NCBI GenBank assembly: GCA_026419775.2 | Contig: JAOPGA020001558.1 | Coordinates: 38,608 to 102,607 of the forward strand | Direction: 5' to 3' | DNA from: Acrasis kona | Lineage: Eukaryota; Heterolobosea; Eutetramitea; Acrasida; Acrasidae | Length of the DNA: 64,000 nucleotides | Shown: in pieces, positions 31,772 through 44,000 of the stretch | Position numbering within the stretch: position 1 is the first letter of the stretch | Layout of the letters: each line of letters begins with the position of its first letter | Made by a program: the position numbers and the translations under genes | Notes under the pieces: model-generated | What the model was told of the DNA's origin: nothing | The model's input: only the letters and a program-made list of their open reading frames with translations | Databases searched by the model: none

Positions 31772-32012
31772 TTAATGTAAAGCGCTCTTACCTGCTTGGA
31801 CACCAGGCAATGATTCCAATTCTTTAACATAGTTCTCTTCTGTGAGGGTAGCACTAAACCCTTTAATGATCGTGTACTCATGCCCTATTTTACCATTTTG
31901 TGCCGCTAGTTGTTTGGCACTAAAATAATTAAAAATGCTATCAAGATATATCATACGTTTCTATTTGATCAGGTGTGGCGTCGTCACGGAAGCTGACAAT
32001 AACTGGATGCAT
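31772..32012 (-). CDS. Peptidase inhibitor I9 (subtilase propeptide-like)
   Basis: Two exons, 32012-31957 and 31919-31772, with a 37-bp intron, give 67 residues. The protein is a free-standing I9 domain: PVIVSFRDDATPDQIE, a helix with KQLAAQNGKIGHEYT, then IIKGFSATLTEENYVKELES and LPGVQ. In fungi, free I9 proteins inhibit vacuolar subtilases such as proteinase B. No signal peptide is visible, so a cytosolic place is likely. The splice junction falls inside the first helix and the frame is restored exactly. Confidence 0.85.
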
Positions 32013-32072
32013 GTCTATTGGAAGTTTCGATTGTAAATTGTAATTACAAAACAGAAGAGTAGATAAAAATAT

Positions 32073-35000
32073 TTATGCTTTAGTACTTCCATTGCTTATC
32101 GAATCAGAGGAGTGAGACAACGAGGCGCTCCTATTGGTTGGAGTTGTCTGCGACCATATTGATGATGTTGAATCCAAATTGAAATGCTCCGCTAATTGCA
32201 AATTGTCCACCGCATTTCTAACATCATAACAGTTGTGATTAATTTGACTTATAGATATCCCACCATGAACAATGTTGTTCAGTGCATATTTATGCCTTCT
32301 TGTCACCTCCATCTTCAGTGATGTCGTAAGCACTCTGAGTTGTAAACCTTTTGCGTTGCTTTTTGCGCAAGCGTTGATACCAGCCTCAACGGCATCTGTT
32401 ATAACCTTATTTATTGACTTGTCAATTAAATCAGTGTCAACTTCATATTTTAATTTAATCATGAGCAGCTCCGCTTTTATTCTATAACAATCCATGTTGA
32501 TGGACATGGGTGTGATGTTCAGTAGTTGGTCACATAGACCTACTGCCAAGTCAACGAGTTCAGCGCTGTAACCTTGACGCTGAAATACCTCTAGTCGATA
32601 TAATATAACATCACAAAGAATGACAGGTATGGTCAAATCAACCAGAACCAAATACCGTTCCTTCATCATTGTAACCAAAAACTTTATTTTTGAATCGACC
32701 GATGAAATGTCATCAATGCCGTCCGCATTCAGCATTCTGATTATTTCAACAATACCAAGCAGTGGGTTTGAATGCACGGTGAAAGCACCATTATGCGTTG
32801 CTTTCATGTTAGATTCCAGCACTTGTGCTTCATCTAAAAATGATTTCCATGACCTTGCAATTGCATGGTGTTCACAAGTCTTTATTGAATTAAATACTCT
32901 TGTAGCAGAACCGTCAGGGAACTCACGAGCCATGATGGCAGCGTCATAAGTGAGCAACTTGGCAGTATTAAAGTTACCAAGCATATAATGTGATATAGCC
33001 ATATGTGACAATACATAAACAGCAATATTCATGAATAAATATTTTTCTGTTGACATGTCCTTGTACATCTCAGGGTGTACAAAGTACAATTCTAGGGATT
33101 GGTTCGCCAGAGTGATCGATGATTCGAATTGACCACCATTGAGCTCTTTGACAGCCAAGAACCCATTGGCAACAAGTAAGTTGTGTTTGTTTTGAGATAA
33201 CTTTGCAACTTCTAACAACTTTGAAGATTTGTCAATTTTATCAGAAGTACTTCTGATGTGGCTATTATTAAAGAGCCAGTCAGTGGCGTAAATGTCAAAA
33301 TACAATGGATGCACGGGGTCTATAATTTTTTTACTAAATCTCAAATCTTGTTGAATGGATGGATGTAACATGCCTATCTTAAATTTGAGCTGTGCTGTTT
33401 CAAAAATTCTTTTTGCTTTTTCTATATTCCAGTATTTTTGTTTTTCAGGATCATTTGCATTCTTTTTGATAACTGCATCATAGACTAATCTAGATTTATC
33501 CATGATAGTAATTTTGTCCCATAGTCTATTAAATAATTGATGAATGTCTATTGCAATGGATATAAAGTGTAGACCTGCTTCAGTATCACTTGCTCTTCCA
33601 AAATCTCTCATATCCTTTTGGTCAAACATTGTAATGTTTTTTCCACAAGCATAAGCATCACAAAGATCAGTTGCAATAATTGATATTAACCTCAATACAT
33701 GCTTTTGCAGTTCAGGATGTACTTTTGAAGTAATTTGTTTCACAATGTCTGATGCACTAACATCCATATTAATTTGAGAATATTTATCCAGTATTTTCAT
33801 TTTGTGGTCGCAAGACAACATATAAATATCATATTTTTGATTATCTGTCAACATTGACAATGCACTATTGCGAGCAATGTTACTTTGGAATGAATATAAT
33901 ACAACATTAGAGGCCTCAGTTGCTACCAAATAACCCAAATCAACAAGCGCGTCAATATGCTTTTTGAGGTTCTTTTTTGCGTTTGTCTTCTCTGGAAATA
34001 CATGGTTTAGTAATTCAAATGAAAATTCTTCCACCACTGAACAAATCTTTATTACAAGATTCAAATCTTGATCCATTTGATCGATGGTCTGTTGAATCAA
34101 AGGAGAAACTACCAATGCAGAGAAATCCTCCACGCTCATATACAATGAAAATCTTGACAAACCAAAATCATTTGAAATAGCATTCTTTGACAATAAAGTA
34201 TTCAATATCTGAACAACAAGACTAGGATCACCACTATCACTCGAAGCATAAACATAATCTGATAATGGCTTATCAACTTGACTCGATTGCATGCCTTTTT
34301 CCAACATGGTATTGATGATTAATTGATCAACATTTTCTTTTGAGAGCTTGTCTAAGTTAATAACCAAATCTGCTTTTTCTCTCAAAATTTCCATTCTATG
34401 ATTACTCAACTCTGAATTCATTGTAGCAACCAACAAAAGTCTCTTTTTTATTGTTGAAAAAACTTTGGTAATTTCTTTGAAATAAATTTGTGATTCATCA
34501 TCATAAGCATGATAGTCGTCCAACAATACCATTGTATCCTTTTTGCTCTTACCCATAAAAGAGGACACAAATACAAAAACAGCCTTATTGGTCTCATTAA
34601 ATCTTTCGGACTCTGTCATTTTCAGAGTCTCTTCAGTCTCTTCAAAGTCAGTATGATAAGGAGCATTAAAAAGAGCAAGTTTGTTTGCAAAACCCAATTC
34701 ATTCAGATAGGGGAGCATAAAGTTCTTCTTTTCCTCCACTGATAAATTATCAGCGGCAAATTGTTGTGTAGACACCACTCTTATATCTGAATTACTGACA
34801 TCATCACACACTGACTGACCCTGCTTTATCTTTTCTAAACGTATTGCAGCAAGTGGTACGTTTAATACATGCCTCATGGTTTCAAAAGGAGCAGGTTTGC
34901 CATTGCCACTAGAGCACATTGACATTTGTATAAAATCATCATCACCAATAGTCTTCAACAATGCGCTCTTACCAAGTCCAGGTTTAGATTGTATAATGAT

Positions 35001-36662
35001 ACATCGCCCTCCATTTTCATCGCTCTTTAATTGGTCAATGACACTTCTAATCTGTACTAGTTGCTCCTCTCTTCCTACTAATTGTGTAGCTGTGGAGATG
35101 GACGTGCTTTGTTTGATAGATAAGCCTATATTCTCGCTAATCACTCTACGCACTTGTATGAGTTGTGCTTTCCCTTTTGCTTTTAATGGTTCAATCACTT
35201 GTGATGAGAATTGATCTGAGCAAGTAGATATTACTCTTTCATCGCATAATATCTCATTGTTGGCTATTAAGGATAACCTAGCGGCAGTATTTACTGCATC
35301 TCCCATAAATGTAAAATCTGTTCTTTGAGGAGAGCCGACTGGTCCCACAAAACATTTACCACTGGAAATTCCCAATCCAAAAGTAGATTCTTTAGAGGAA
35401 AATGCTTTGAGCATACTGAGTTTCGCTAAAGAGTCATGCAAAGCTCTATAATTATCATTTTGATGAGTGGCAGGATGACCATAGGCGAATATAACAATAA
35501 GACCCTTTTCATCAGAGAGGAAATTAACTATGCTGCCTCCAAGGTCTGCTAGACCCTTTTGCAGTGCATAAGTCATATCTTGAGCCAATTCAAAGTTATT
35601 TCCTTCATTGGAAATAAATCCTCTTATTGACAAATAACAAACAGTTACGACTTTCATGGCAGATATATATTTCATTTGTCCGGAATCCACTTTTGAGGAC
35701 ACAAATGGATCTACATACTGCTGTAACGTATCTCTCATATTTGCAGTAATCATGATTGTGTTTAGTCTTTGTCTTTGTGTCTTGTTGTTTATGCTCTTTA
35801 ATAAAAAGTTTCCTGATTCCTTGATGGTCTCTCCCTTTACGAAAGGTTTCATGTATTGGTTAAATGTATCTTTTTCAATTACTAAATCACCAGATTTACT
35901 ATCGTCCATGGCGGATTTGATATTGAGTAGTGGCTTTCCGCTGATCAAGAGTAACCATTTACCGAGGTAACCACCCACACCGAGTAGTTGGAGGTCTCCA
36001 GTACATACGGCGCAATGTACTGATAGTGTAATGTCGTTCGACGCTCGATAATTGTTTAATGGAGATTTTATGATTTCATTTCCACATTCGACGGCTTTGC
36101 GTGTTAACTCCGTTGCAGTGAGCGTGTATTCTTCGCTAGCGTAGCTTTTGAATACGCATATTAAAGCGTCGCCTGCAAATCGTATAATGTCGCCCCCATT
36201 GGCATGTACCATGTCGACTAGAAACAAAAAGTAATTGTTTATGACTCTGGTCAAAACTTCGGCGCCGTTTGTGCTCTTGGCAAGGGATTCGGTGAGGGCA
36301 GTAAATCCAGACACATCTAAGCATGGTGTGTGAGTTAATTAAATTAAATGGTACTCACCTACAATGAGAACTGCACCAACAAAGTGAGCCATTGTCGGTT
36401 TGGTTCGCTCAGCAGGTGTTATGGACTCTAAAAACGACTGTGGTATAAACATGGAATAATCCGAAAGAACCTTATTTAGATCTTCGTCTTGAGTTACGCT
36501 TTCAAATCGTTGTATCCCATCCATAGATTGCAGCAATTGATTAAAAATGGTCTCGTCAAACTCCACGTCATCTTCGTTTGCTTCTCTTTTGTACTTTGAG
36601 AATCGGTTTTTGAATATTGAATCATCTGGGTGCACTCTGTTCTTGCATGGAACGCAACCCAT
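32073..36662 (-). CDS. Soluble adenylyl cyclase-like protein (ADCY10 architecture)
   Basis: Two exons, 36662-36359 and 36316-32073, with a 42-bp intron, encode 1,515 residues. The first class III cyclase domain starts near residue 95 (LIVDVSGFTALTESL) and keeps both metal-binding aspartates, Asp102 and Asp151 (RFAGDALICVF). The second cyclase domain (~320-490) is degenerate: SIRGF replaces the first Asp motif and LSDEKG replaces GD. A P-loop ATPase follows (IIIQSKPGLGKSALL, ~543), then a long helical-repeat region. This is the layout of bicarbonate-sensing soluble cyclase. The N-terminus MGCVPCKN looks lipidated (Gly2, Cys3, Cys6), so it may sit at a membrane. A Ser-rich tail ends it. Confidence 0.88.
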
Positions 36663-36823
36663 TACTAAATTCTGTACAGAGTCCGTTTATTGTTTGTAAG
36701 AAGTCCATCCGACCGTAGTTATTTTGAAGTAATCCAAATTTGGTAAGAAGGAAAAAGAATTATAAAGTTCATTATCATTAAAAAAGAACTCATCAGAAGT
36801 CATCTCATCAGAATATTTTTTTA

Positions 36824-38717
36824 CTACAATCTTGATGATAGGAACTTGTCTTTTTCCGAATCTTCACTCTTTTGTTGGATTTGGTCCATCATCTTCAAGA
36901 ACTTTGACTTGCCCTTCTTCTTGTTGGCTTGTTTATTGCGCTGTTGAGCATCAAAAGACCAGATGGACCTCATATCTTCATCCTCTGCGTTCATCCACTC
37001 ATCAAGTTGTTTCAAATTAATTTCGGACGAGATGAACTTTGAAACCATTTGGAGGGATTGCACAGGTATAGCAAAATTCATGGATGGAATCAATTTGTGA
37101 TCCTGGTCGCCATCGCCCTTAAAATGACGAGCGTTGCTGGTGACAAGACCAATTAAATTACCAATGGAATTCACAATGGCACCTCCACTGTTACCAAAGT
37201 GGATTAAAGCGCTCGTTTGCATTAAACAAGGTATCTTTGATTTTTTATGAACGACAATGGAAGATAAACAACCCTTGGTGCACGTAGGATTTCTTATTGC
37301 ACCACTCGTAGATAACGGCATGAACAATGGGTAACCCACTGCATAAACGTCAGATCCCCTTTCAGTTTTTATTTTTACATTTAAATCAAAAAAATCTTTC
37401 AAATCTTTATCAATCTTGAGCAACGCAACATCAAGCTGTAAAAATAATTAAAATGAAAACAGCATGAAAATGATCTTACAGGTCCATTTTTAGAAACGCA
37501 AATTAATTTTGCGACATTAAATTTCCTATTATTTTTCAAATCCCTCAAATTTTGAGATAAGAACACAACAATGCTATCTTTGACTTGGTTTGATTCGTCG
37601 ACCAAAAACGGCCTCACAAGGTGAGCATTGGTCAAGATATCTTTGAGAAGATTAGAAACAGGATCGAAGAACAAACATACACCCATTAGCGCTCACAATC
37701 ACACCAGTTCCCCAACAATTACCAACATGTATTAACACAACGCATTGATCTGCATTTCCTATTATTTTACACTCTTGTTGCAGACCTAACGCTGGGGATT
37801 GTTCGAGCATCAATCCTTGATATTTATCGACATGGCGACGTAATTGAGGCAGCAAGGCATTCAAGGAGATTATCAAGTTCATTTCTACAAGAGAGGTTGA
37901 ATTACGGAGTGGAAGAGTACACACAGCAATACATTTTTTATTAACAGAATCAAATACTCCACCGCCTTCGGTTCCTGGCAACATCCTGGCGTCTGTTAAG
38001 AAAGCCAATTGATTTTCATCTTTATTTGTAATTAAATTACTAATGACGCCTTTGGTAACGCTGTTTTGGAATATTTCCGATAGTAGACCAAATGGAGATC
38101 CAACAACAAAGATTTCATCAATTTGTTTGGATGGTGATGGGTTGTCAAGAATGGAAATTGAATTCTTGAAATGTTTTGAACATGAATGTGGATCGTTCAT
38201 CATTAGTAAAGCATATTGAGATGCAGTGCTGCGGTTTAAATTGTTTAATGTATGTGCTTCGTTCCAACCCCAGTACCAATTCCCTTGTAATAGTTGGTCA
38301 ATGTCTAAGTAAGGGTTTAGTGATGCGAAAAATGTTGTTGCTTTACATTTATCAGCGACTGAGTTTTTAACCAAGCAGCATAGTTTGGCGGAATGTGATT
38401 TATTTGAATTGTGAAATGTAATGTTTATGGATGTGCCGACGATGGTTGAAGGATTGATACACGTGTCCGTCTCATCAAACTGGTATGTTTCTCTATTTTT
38501 GAGAAAGGGTAGCACAAGTGTTCCGTGCGTGAGTATAAAACGATCTTGTAGGATGATACCAGAAGCAGATAGAGATGTTACCCCGCTGTTATTCTTTGAA
38601 TAAAATGGTCGATTTTGAAATTTTAACTCCTTTGGATCCTTTCGTTTGTTAGATCATTATTTTTGTGTTATTGCTTACTGGTCCTGTAATTGAGACATAT
38701 GCGACACTAGTCAACAT
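36824..38717 (-). CDS. TYSND1: Peroxisomal processing protease TYSND1/DEG15
   Basis: Four exons, 38717-38679, 38638-37681, 37640-37480 and 37435-36824, give 589 residues. The catalytic triad is in the C-terminal half: His in YILTNAHLV (made by the exon 2/3 splice), Asp in LDVALLKID, Ser in HFGNSGGAIVN. The protein ends in SSRL, a peroxisomal PTS1-type signal. TYSND1/DEG15 removes PTS2 leader peptides and cuts imported peroxisomal enzymes. The N-terminal half looks like a decayed copy of the same fold (GIILQDRFILTHGTL..., LPGTEGGGVFDS) with Glu where Ser should be. The first coding exon is 13 codons. Confidence 0.9.
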
Positions 38718-38929
38718 TCAATTTGTTGTTACTTCGGTCACAACAGTTGATTGTAAAAAAAGTTAGTTTGTAACATTTTCGAACATCAAACTTCAAATGC
38801 ATCTACGATGACAAGACAATAAGTAAACAGTAGGAGAAAAATTGAATGATATTATTTTATTTTTATCATTACTATAAATAATTGCGGACTTAGATTGGAA
38901 AATTTAGAAAATATATATGGGTATCTATT

Positions 38930-39661
38930 TTAAGCAAGAGACGTTTCTTGATGTGTTGTTTTGTTGTGCTCATGCCTCCTCCTCTTGACACTAGGTGTGT
39001 CTGCGACAAATTCTACTGTATCATCATTATCTAACAACCCGTTTGGTTCCTGTCCTCTACTTTTCAGCGCATTTGCGGGGTTTTTTCTGTTCTTGTTCGG
39101 TATAACTCCTTGTCTATAATCTTCTATGTGATATCTGTTTAAGTGACGCTCGAGATTACTCCTCCTGTTGCTGTGGTACTCGCAGTATGGGCACTGAAAG
39201 CGGAGGTCGGGCAGAGTCCAGTCGAAGTTAGTTTCTTGTTCATTTATGTGAAATCTCTTCAAGTGTGACTTCATGCCTATCGTACTTGTGTAGGCTCTTC
39301 CGCAGTTAAATGGGCACTGCTGAGGTTCGGCTTCTATCGTCCACTCTACTCGCGAGTTCTTCCTTGACTTGAGTGTGTCAGCTTTTCTTTTCTTTGAGTG
39401 TGAATTTTTTTGAACGTGGTATTCATCTTCGTAATCCTCATCAAAGTTTTCTTGTTCTTCCCTAGGGCTAGGTGGTACTTCTTCATCTTCTGAGCTGGTC
39501 ACTTGTGCCTTGATATCTTCCATGTAGTCGCTGTCATTGCTGTGTGAGTCTTTATGTTCAGTGCATTCGTTGTGAACTTCTGCATGAAATATTTGCGGCT
39601 CCATTTGCTCCACTGCCATGAGAAGCAGTGGTAAAGAGTGATATATGTCTGACTTTGTCAT
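38930..39661 (-). CDS. C2H2 zinc-finger protein
   Basis: 243 residues from the ATG at 39661 (MTKSDIYHSL). Two C2H2-type fingers lie side by side: CPFNCGRAYTSTIGMKSHLK followed by RFH, and CPYCEYHSNRRSNLERHLNR followed by YH. The first has an unusual CxxxC pair. An acidic stretch (SSEDEEVPPSPREEQ) and a basic stretch (SKKRKADTLKSRKN) precede them, and basic clusters near the C-terminus could serve nuclear import. DNA binding and transcription control are inferred. No intron. Confidence 0.8.
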   Translation of the reverse strand: MTKSDIYHSLPLLLMAVEQMEPQIFHAEVHNECTEHKDSHSNDSDYMEDIKAQVTSSEDEEVPPSPREEQENFDEDYEDEYHVQKNSHSKKRKADTLKSRKNSRVEWTIEAEPQQCPFNCGRAYTSTIGMKSHLKRFHINEQETNFDWTLPDLRFQCPYCEYHSNRRSNLERHLNRYHIEDYRQGVIPNKNRKNPANALKSRGQEPNGLLDNDDTVEFVADTPSVKRRRHEHNKTTHQETSLA

Positions 39662-40073
39662 CGTGTGAGTAGTCTTGCTCTGTTTGTTTCTCAAGAAAAT
39701 TGAAGACTATTTTTACCTTAAAAATAGAATTTTAATATCCAAATAGATACAACCACTCAATTTTGGATATCAATTATCATATATCCGTTCAAGTTAAATA
39801 TAATTTATGATAGTCGTTGCACTTACTAGTATTCCCAAGTCCCGGAGGCTAAATTCCTTTTGTACACATGAATATGCAGTAACGGTAACAAAGAACTATT
39901 CAAACGCAAAGAATATTACCAAACGGCACACAGTTCACCTTACTAGTACCAATCATCCATATCCAAACTTTACACTCTTCAGAAGCAACGTTCGATTTAT
40001 TCTTGGCATTGCTAACATTACACAAACATGAACTAGATTATAGAACAATTTAAAGTTTTACGTTTATTTCACA
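39662..40073. other. Spacer
   Basis: 412 bp between two minus-strand genes: promoter of the zinc-finger gene and 3' UTR of the next. A 74-codon plus-strand frame at 39807-40031 has no recognisable pattern and is not called. Confidence 0.5.
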
Positions 40074-40958
40074 TTAAATATAAGCTACACCATCAAGCTC
40101 CCATTCACTACTTGGAATGAATGAGGGATCTATACATGCATCATCATCTATAATAACTGTTTGTGGTAGCTTTTGCTTTTTTGAAGACTCATCATTTTTT
40201 TTTGAAAATAGATTCAACTTCCTTTTTTTTGTGACTGGATCAAGTTTAAATGTTTGTGAATTATTTTCTTTGACATTTTTTTTTTCTGCTGCGCTTAAAC
40301 TTCTCGTCGTTACTTTACTCGGTGACAGTAATGGTGTGTTAAAAAGTGATTCGTCCTCTTCATATTTGTAAGGTTTGGATGGCTGCTCGTCGTCAGATTC
40401 GCATTCGTCGCTATGCTCCACAATAAAATCATCCAGTGATTCATTATCCTCCTCAACATCCTCACTTTCTGATAAATCTTTTTTACGACCAACTAGCGCC
40501 TATTTTGTGTTTAGAGAAATAATCAAAAATAAGATAACCTTGTGTTGCTTATAAATCTCGCTAGCCTTTTTGCCCGTAATTTTTTTGCCATTATAAATTA
40601 ATGTCGCTCTACCCTTTAAAGTAACCCAAGATAGTTTGTCTGATGCTTGTACATTGGTCTTGCTTCTTGTTTTCTTTGTCACTTTAGCCTTAGGTGCTGA
40701 TTTACTTGAAGTTTTTGTTTTCGTCTGCCTTTGTGGTGCAACGTCTTTGCCAGGTTTTTCTTTCATTAATGTAGATGCACTTTTAAACTGTGGCACAACA
40801 TCCTTCGTAGATGGCTGTGAAGCAAACTTTGCGTGTGACTTTTTTGCGAATTGATCGTGGTAATCTATAGCCATTGTTATTCCTTGTTGCTTCGCCTCCG
40901 ATATTTTAACGAATCTCCTAACATATGTTGGCTGTTCTGTGCTTGGCGGCCCATCCAT
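40074..40958 (-). CDS. Lys/Ser-rich, likely nuclear protein
   Basis: Two exons, 40958-40539 and 40499-40074, with a 39-bp intron, give 281 residues. The first half is basic (QTKTKTSSKSAPKAKVTKK) and contains one ordered segment around residues 105-140 (LSWVTLKGRATLIYNGKKIT, GKKASEIYKQH). The second half is acidic then basic (SESEDVEEDNESLDDF, VTKKRKLNLFSKK) and ends with SEWELDGVAYI. The alternation of basic and acidic blocks is typical of chromatin or nucleolar proteins. No family recognised. The ATG at 40958 (MDGPPSTEQPTYVRRF) is preferred to an in-frame upstream ATG at 41000. Confidence 0.65.
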
Positions 40959-41072
40959 TTTAGTGTGATTTAAACTTGAACTTGATTTTATTGTAAACAA
41001 AATAGAAAAGAAGTTCCACCACAGAGTATCAAAAGATGATGAATTGATATAAATTTATTTTAAATTTTTATT

Positions 41073-44000
41073 TTACATCTTTCTAACAAGATTTGGAATT
41101 GACAAATCGTCATCCTTTTGGTCTGCCACAGGTTGGTTTATTTGTCTCATCATGTCAGGTTGGTTGTCAAAATCAAAAGAATAAATAGAAACCTTGTGTA
41201 CAAACTTCTTACCAGCCTCCGCCTCAAAGCTTCGTTTCTTCCGATTGGCCTCGGAGATCGTATCTGAAATACACGTGACGACGTCAACCTTCTTACCTTT
41301 CTGACACATGTATTCATGAACACGCTGCATCTGATCTGTTATTTGGAAGGATGTTAGTGCTTTATTGTCTTCGTCATATTCTGCTGAAACAGGACTACTA
41401 AAAGAATAATTCATTGGATGTAATCTTACTTCCGTGAGGTCAAACACCAATTGGGTGTCGTACATGACTTCGTCGACGGGAGTATCCTCATCTTGATTTG
41501 GATCAATGGTGGTCTGGATTAAAATGTCATTGAACAACAAGATAACACAATCCTGATAGACATCAGGTGAGGTCAAGTACTTGAGTTTAAATTCATTCAC
41601 CAACCAACGATTAGGTTGTATTAAATCCTTTATGCCTCTGACCTGTTCTGATAATGACTTTAATTTCAACACTTGGGTTTGTTCGTGCATTCTGGAATTC
41701 AAATTCTCTGCAATTGAAGATATTTGTTTTAAGGCCTCTCGCAAGTGAGGAAGATCAGGATGGTCGGGATCGCAACAAGTATGTTTAATCAAGCCTTCAA
41801 GCAACATGCGATATCTGGGTAACCTTTGGACGGGCATGATCATAAAACTAGTAAGAGTATGTCCATGAGCATGTGGATCCTTCCTCCGCAGGTACAAGAA
41901 TTTTCGGAATTGTGGACTATTTTTTTGACATTTTGTAAAGGTTTCAACTGCAAGTTGATACTTTGTAGTGTATTGGTTATACAACAAGAACATTGGACTA
42001 AGTTCAACAAACACGTCACCGATGAGTTGGTTATGATGCCAAGCAATCATACGTTCCTCTAATCGGCTCAACAAATTTTTATGTAAATTATAAATATTGA
42101 CTAGACCATTAAAAATGTTATTCTTGTCCACTTCATTCAATAGATGACCGGAATATTTACTCAATGGAATTTGGAACAAATCAATCATCAATTTCAAATT
42201 TGTGACATAAGTACGTTCGGTTTGAAGCACCTCCTTGGCAAGATTTTCTCTTTCTATACGATCCTTCTTCATTGATTCTCGCTTTGGATCTACAACTTCC
42301 GGCAGTAACATTTCGTCGGGTGAGGGGGACGGCGAAAGTGCATCATGTTGTCTTGCTTTATCTCTTGTTACATTACTCTTTGTCAACAAACCTCCTGTGG
42401 CATTTACAATATTTTGATTTTCATTACAATAAATAGAATCGTAAGGTTCCAGAGATTGGCCCAGCATTCTACAAATAATCTCGTGTTCTATTGTGCGTTT
42501 TTTATTCACTTGACCAGCAGCGTCAATTTCGACCTGCGATCTAATTTCTGATTCGTCAACATAACAACAAAACCTCTTTCCGACCAGTGTGAATCTTTTA
42601 ATCTTGTTGTCACTTCCCAAACTTCCGATTTTAATGATGGTAAAGAATTTATCCAACGCCATAGGGTCAACTTGCGAGTCTATGCTTGATAAGGACTGAA
42701 GACTGATGCTGGTACTCATTTTCGAATTTTTATTCTTCGATGTTGTTTTAATGTCATCTGTAGTGTTTGCGCTGGTGACCTTCATGCATATTTGACAAGT
42801 ATCGATTAATTGTTGTAGTTTTCGGTTGGATTTGCTGTCTCCTAAAACCGTGGAGTCACTTGTTAAATGTTTGGCGCTTGTGTTTGCCGAAGTCAACTTG
42901 CCAGATCCCTGTGACGTTCTCCAACGAGGAATAGCGGAGAAGAATCCTTGTGATAATTTCCTTTTCTTCTCCTCTAATTTGGGTGATGTTAAAAGTATAA
43001 CCTTTGGTTGCGATCCATGTTTATATTTTTGTTGAATTAATTCCTTAACTTTTTCGAATACAACGGAGTATTTTTGCGACTTGCTGTCAAGTTTGTTTAA
43101 CGAAACCCATTGTATGATAACATCCAACAAAGAATGATAATGTTGTGTTGATTCATCGTCAAAGATTACTGATACTTGTTTGCGGTTGAAAAGAACGACG
43201 GTCATGCGATCATTTGGTGATAACTTGTAGCAAATGTGTAAATATCGGACCGCATACTCTACAGCCCATCCAAACCGATTATCAAATGTGGCTGATACAT
43301 CAAAATCTTCGGAACTAACGCCTGATTGAAAGAATAGTAAACTTGGCTGAGTATCCTGCGTTACCATATTCTTACTGGCATCTATTAAGATATAGTGGTG
43401 GTGACTTGATGATAACCGATTAAAGTGATGTCCTGTTGGGGAGAATGCACCTGATACGAACCGCTCTGAAAGTAGAGATACTCCGTCGAGGTACGTTGTT
43501 GAATTTGTATCCAAACAATCGTGACCAACATGGCGCGTGCACTTGTACTCGATGTTGTTGATGTAATCGTGGTACACGACACGACATAAATTAAATTCGG
43601 CGACCCGCTCTTTCTCGTAGTGATAGGCCGACAAAGGATCAACAAAGCCTGCCTCTTCCCAGAATTTATCATGGCGCATTTCATCCACTTCATGCTCTGG
43701 TGCATATTCTGGTCTGTGTCTTCTTCCAGATGTTACAAGCGACATTTCTGAGTCATAAATACAAGGTTCACTACTTATATTATCGCACAAACAAAAATGT
43801 GTGTGACCCCTTCCCATTGTACGACAGTAGGAATCGCATGTAAATTTATTTCCACTTTGACCAGAGAAAAACTTTGTTCTTTTTGTTTTTTTCTGGTCGT
43901 CTTGATGAACAATTTCTATGTGCTCCTCATTTTTGCCGTTGATTTTGTTCTTAGTGATGAATTTGGAATTAACCATGGCTCCGTGTACAGTGTCATGCAG

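Noticed and set aside
39807-40031. 74-codon plus-strand frame in the spacer upstream of the zinc-finger gene
   Set aside because: It begins with ATG but shows no domain, motif or polyadenylation context, and lies where a promoter and 3' UTR are expected.
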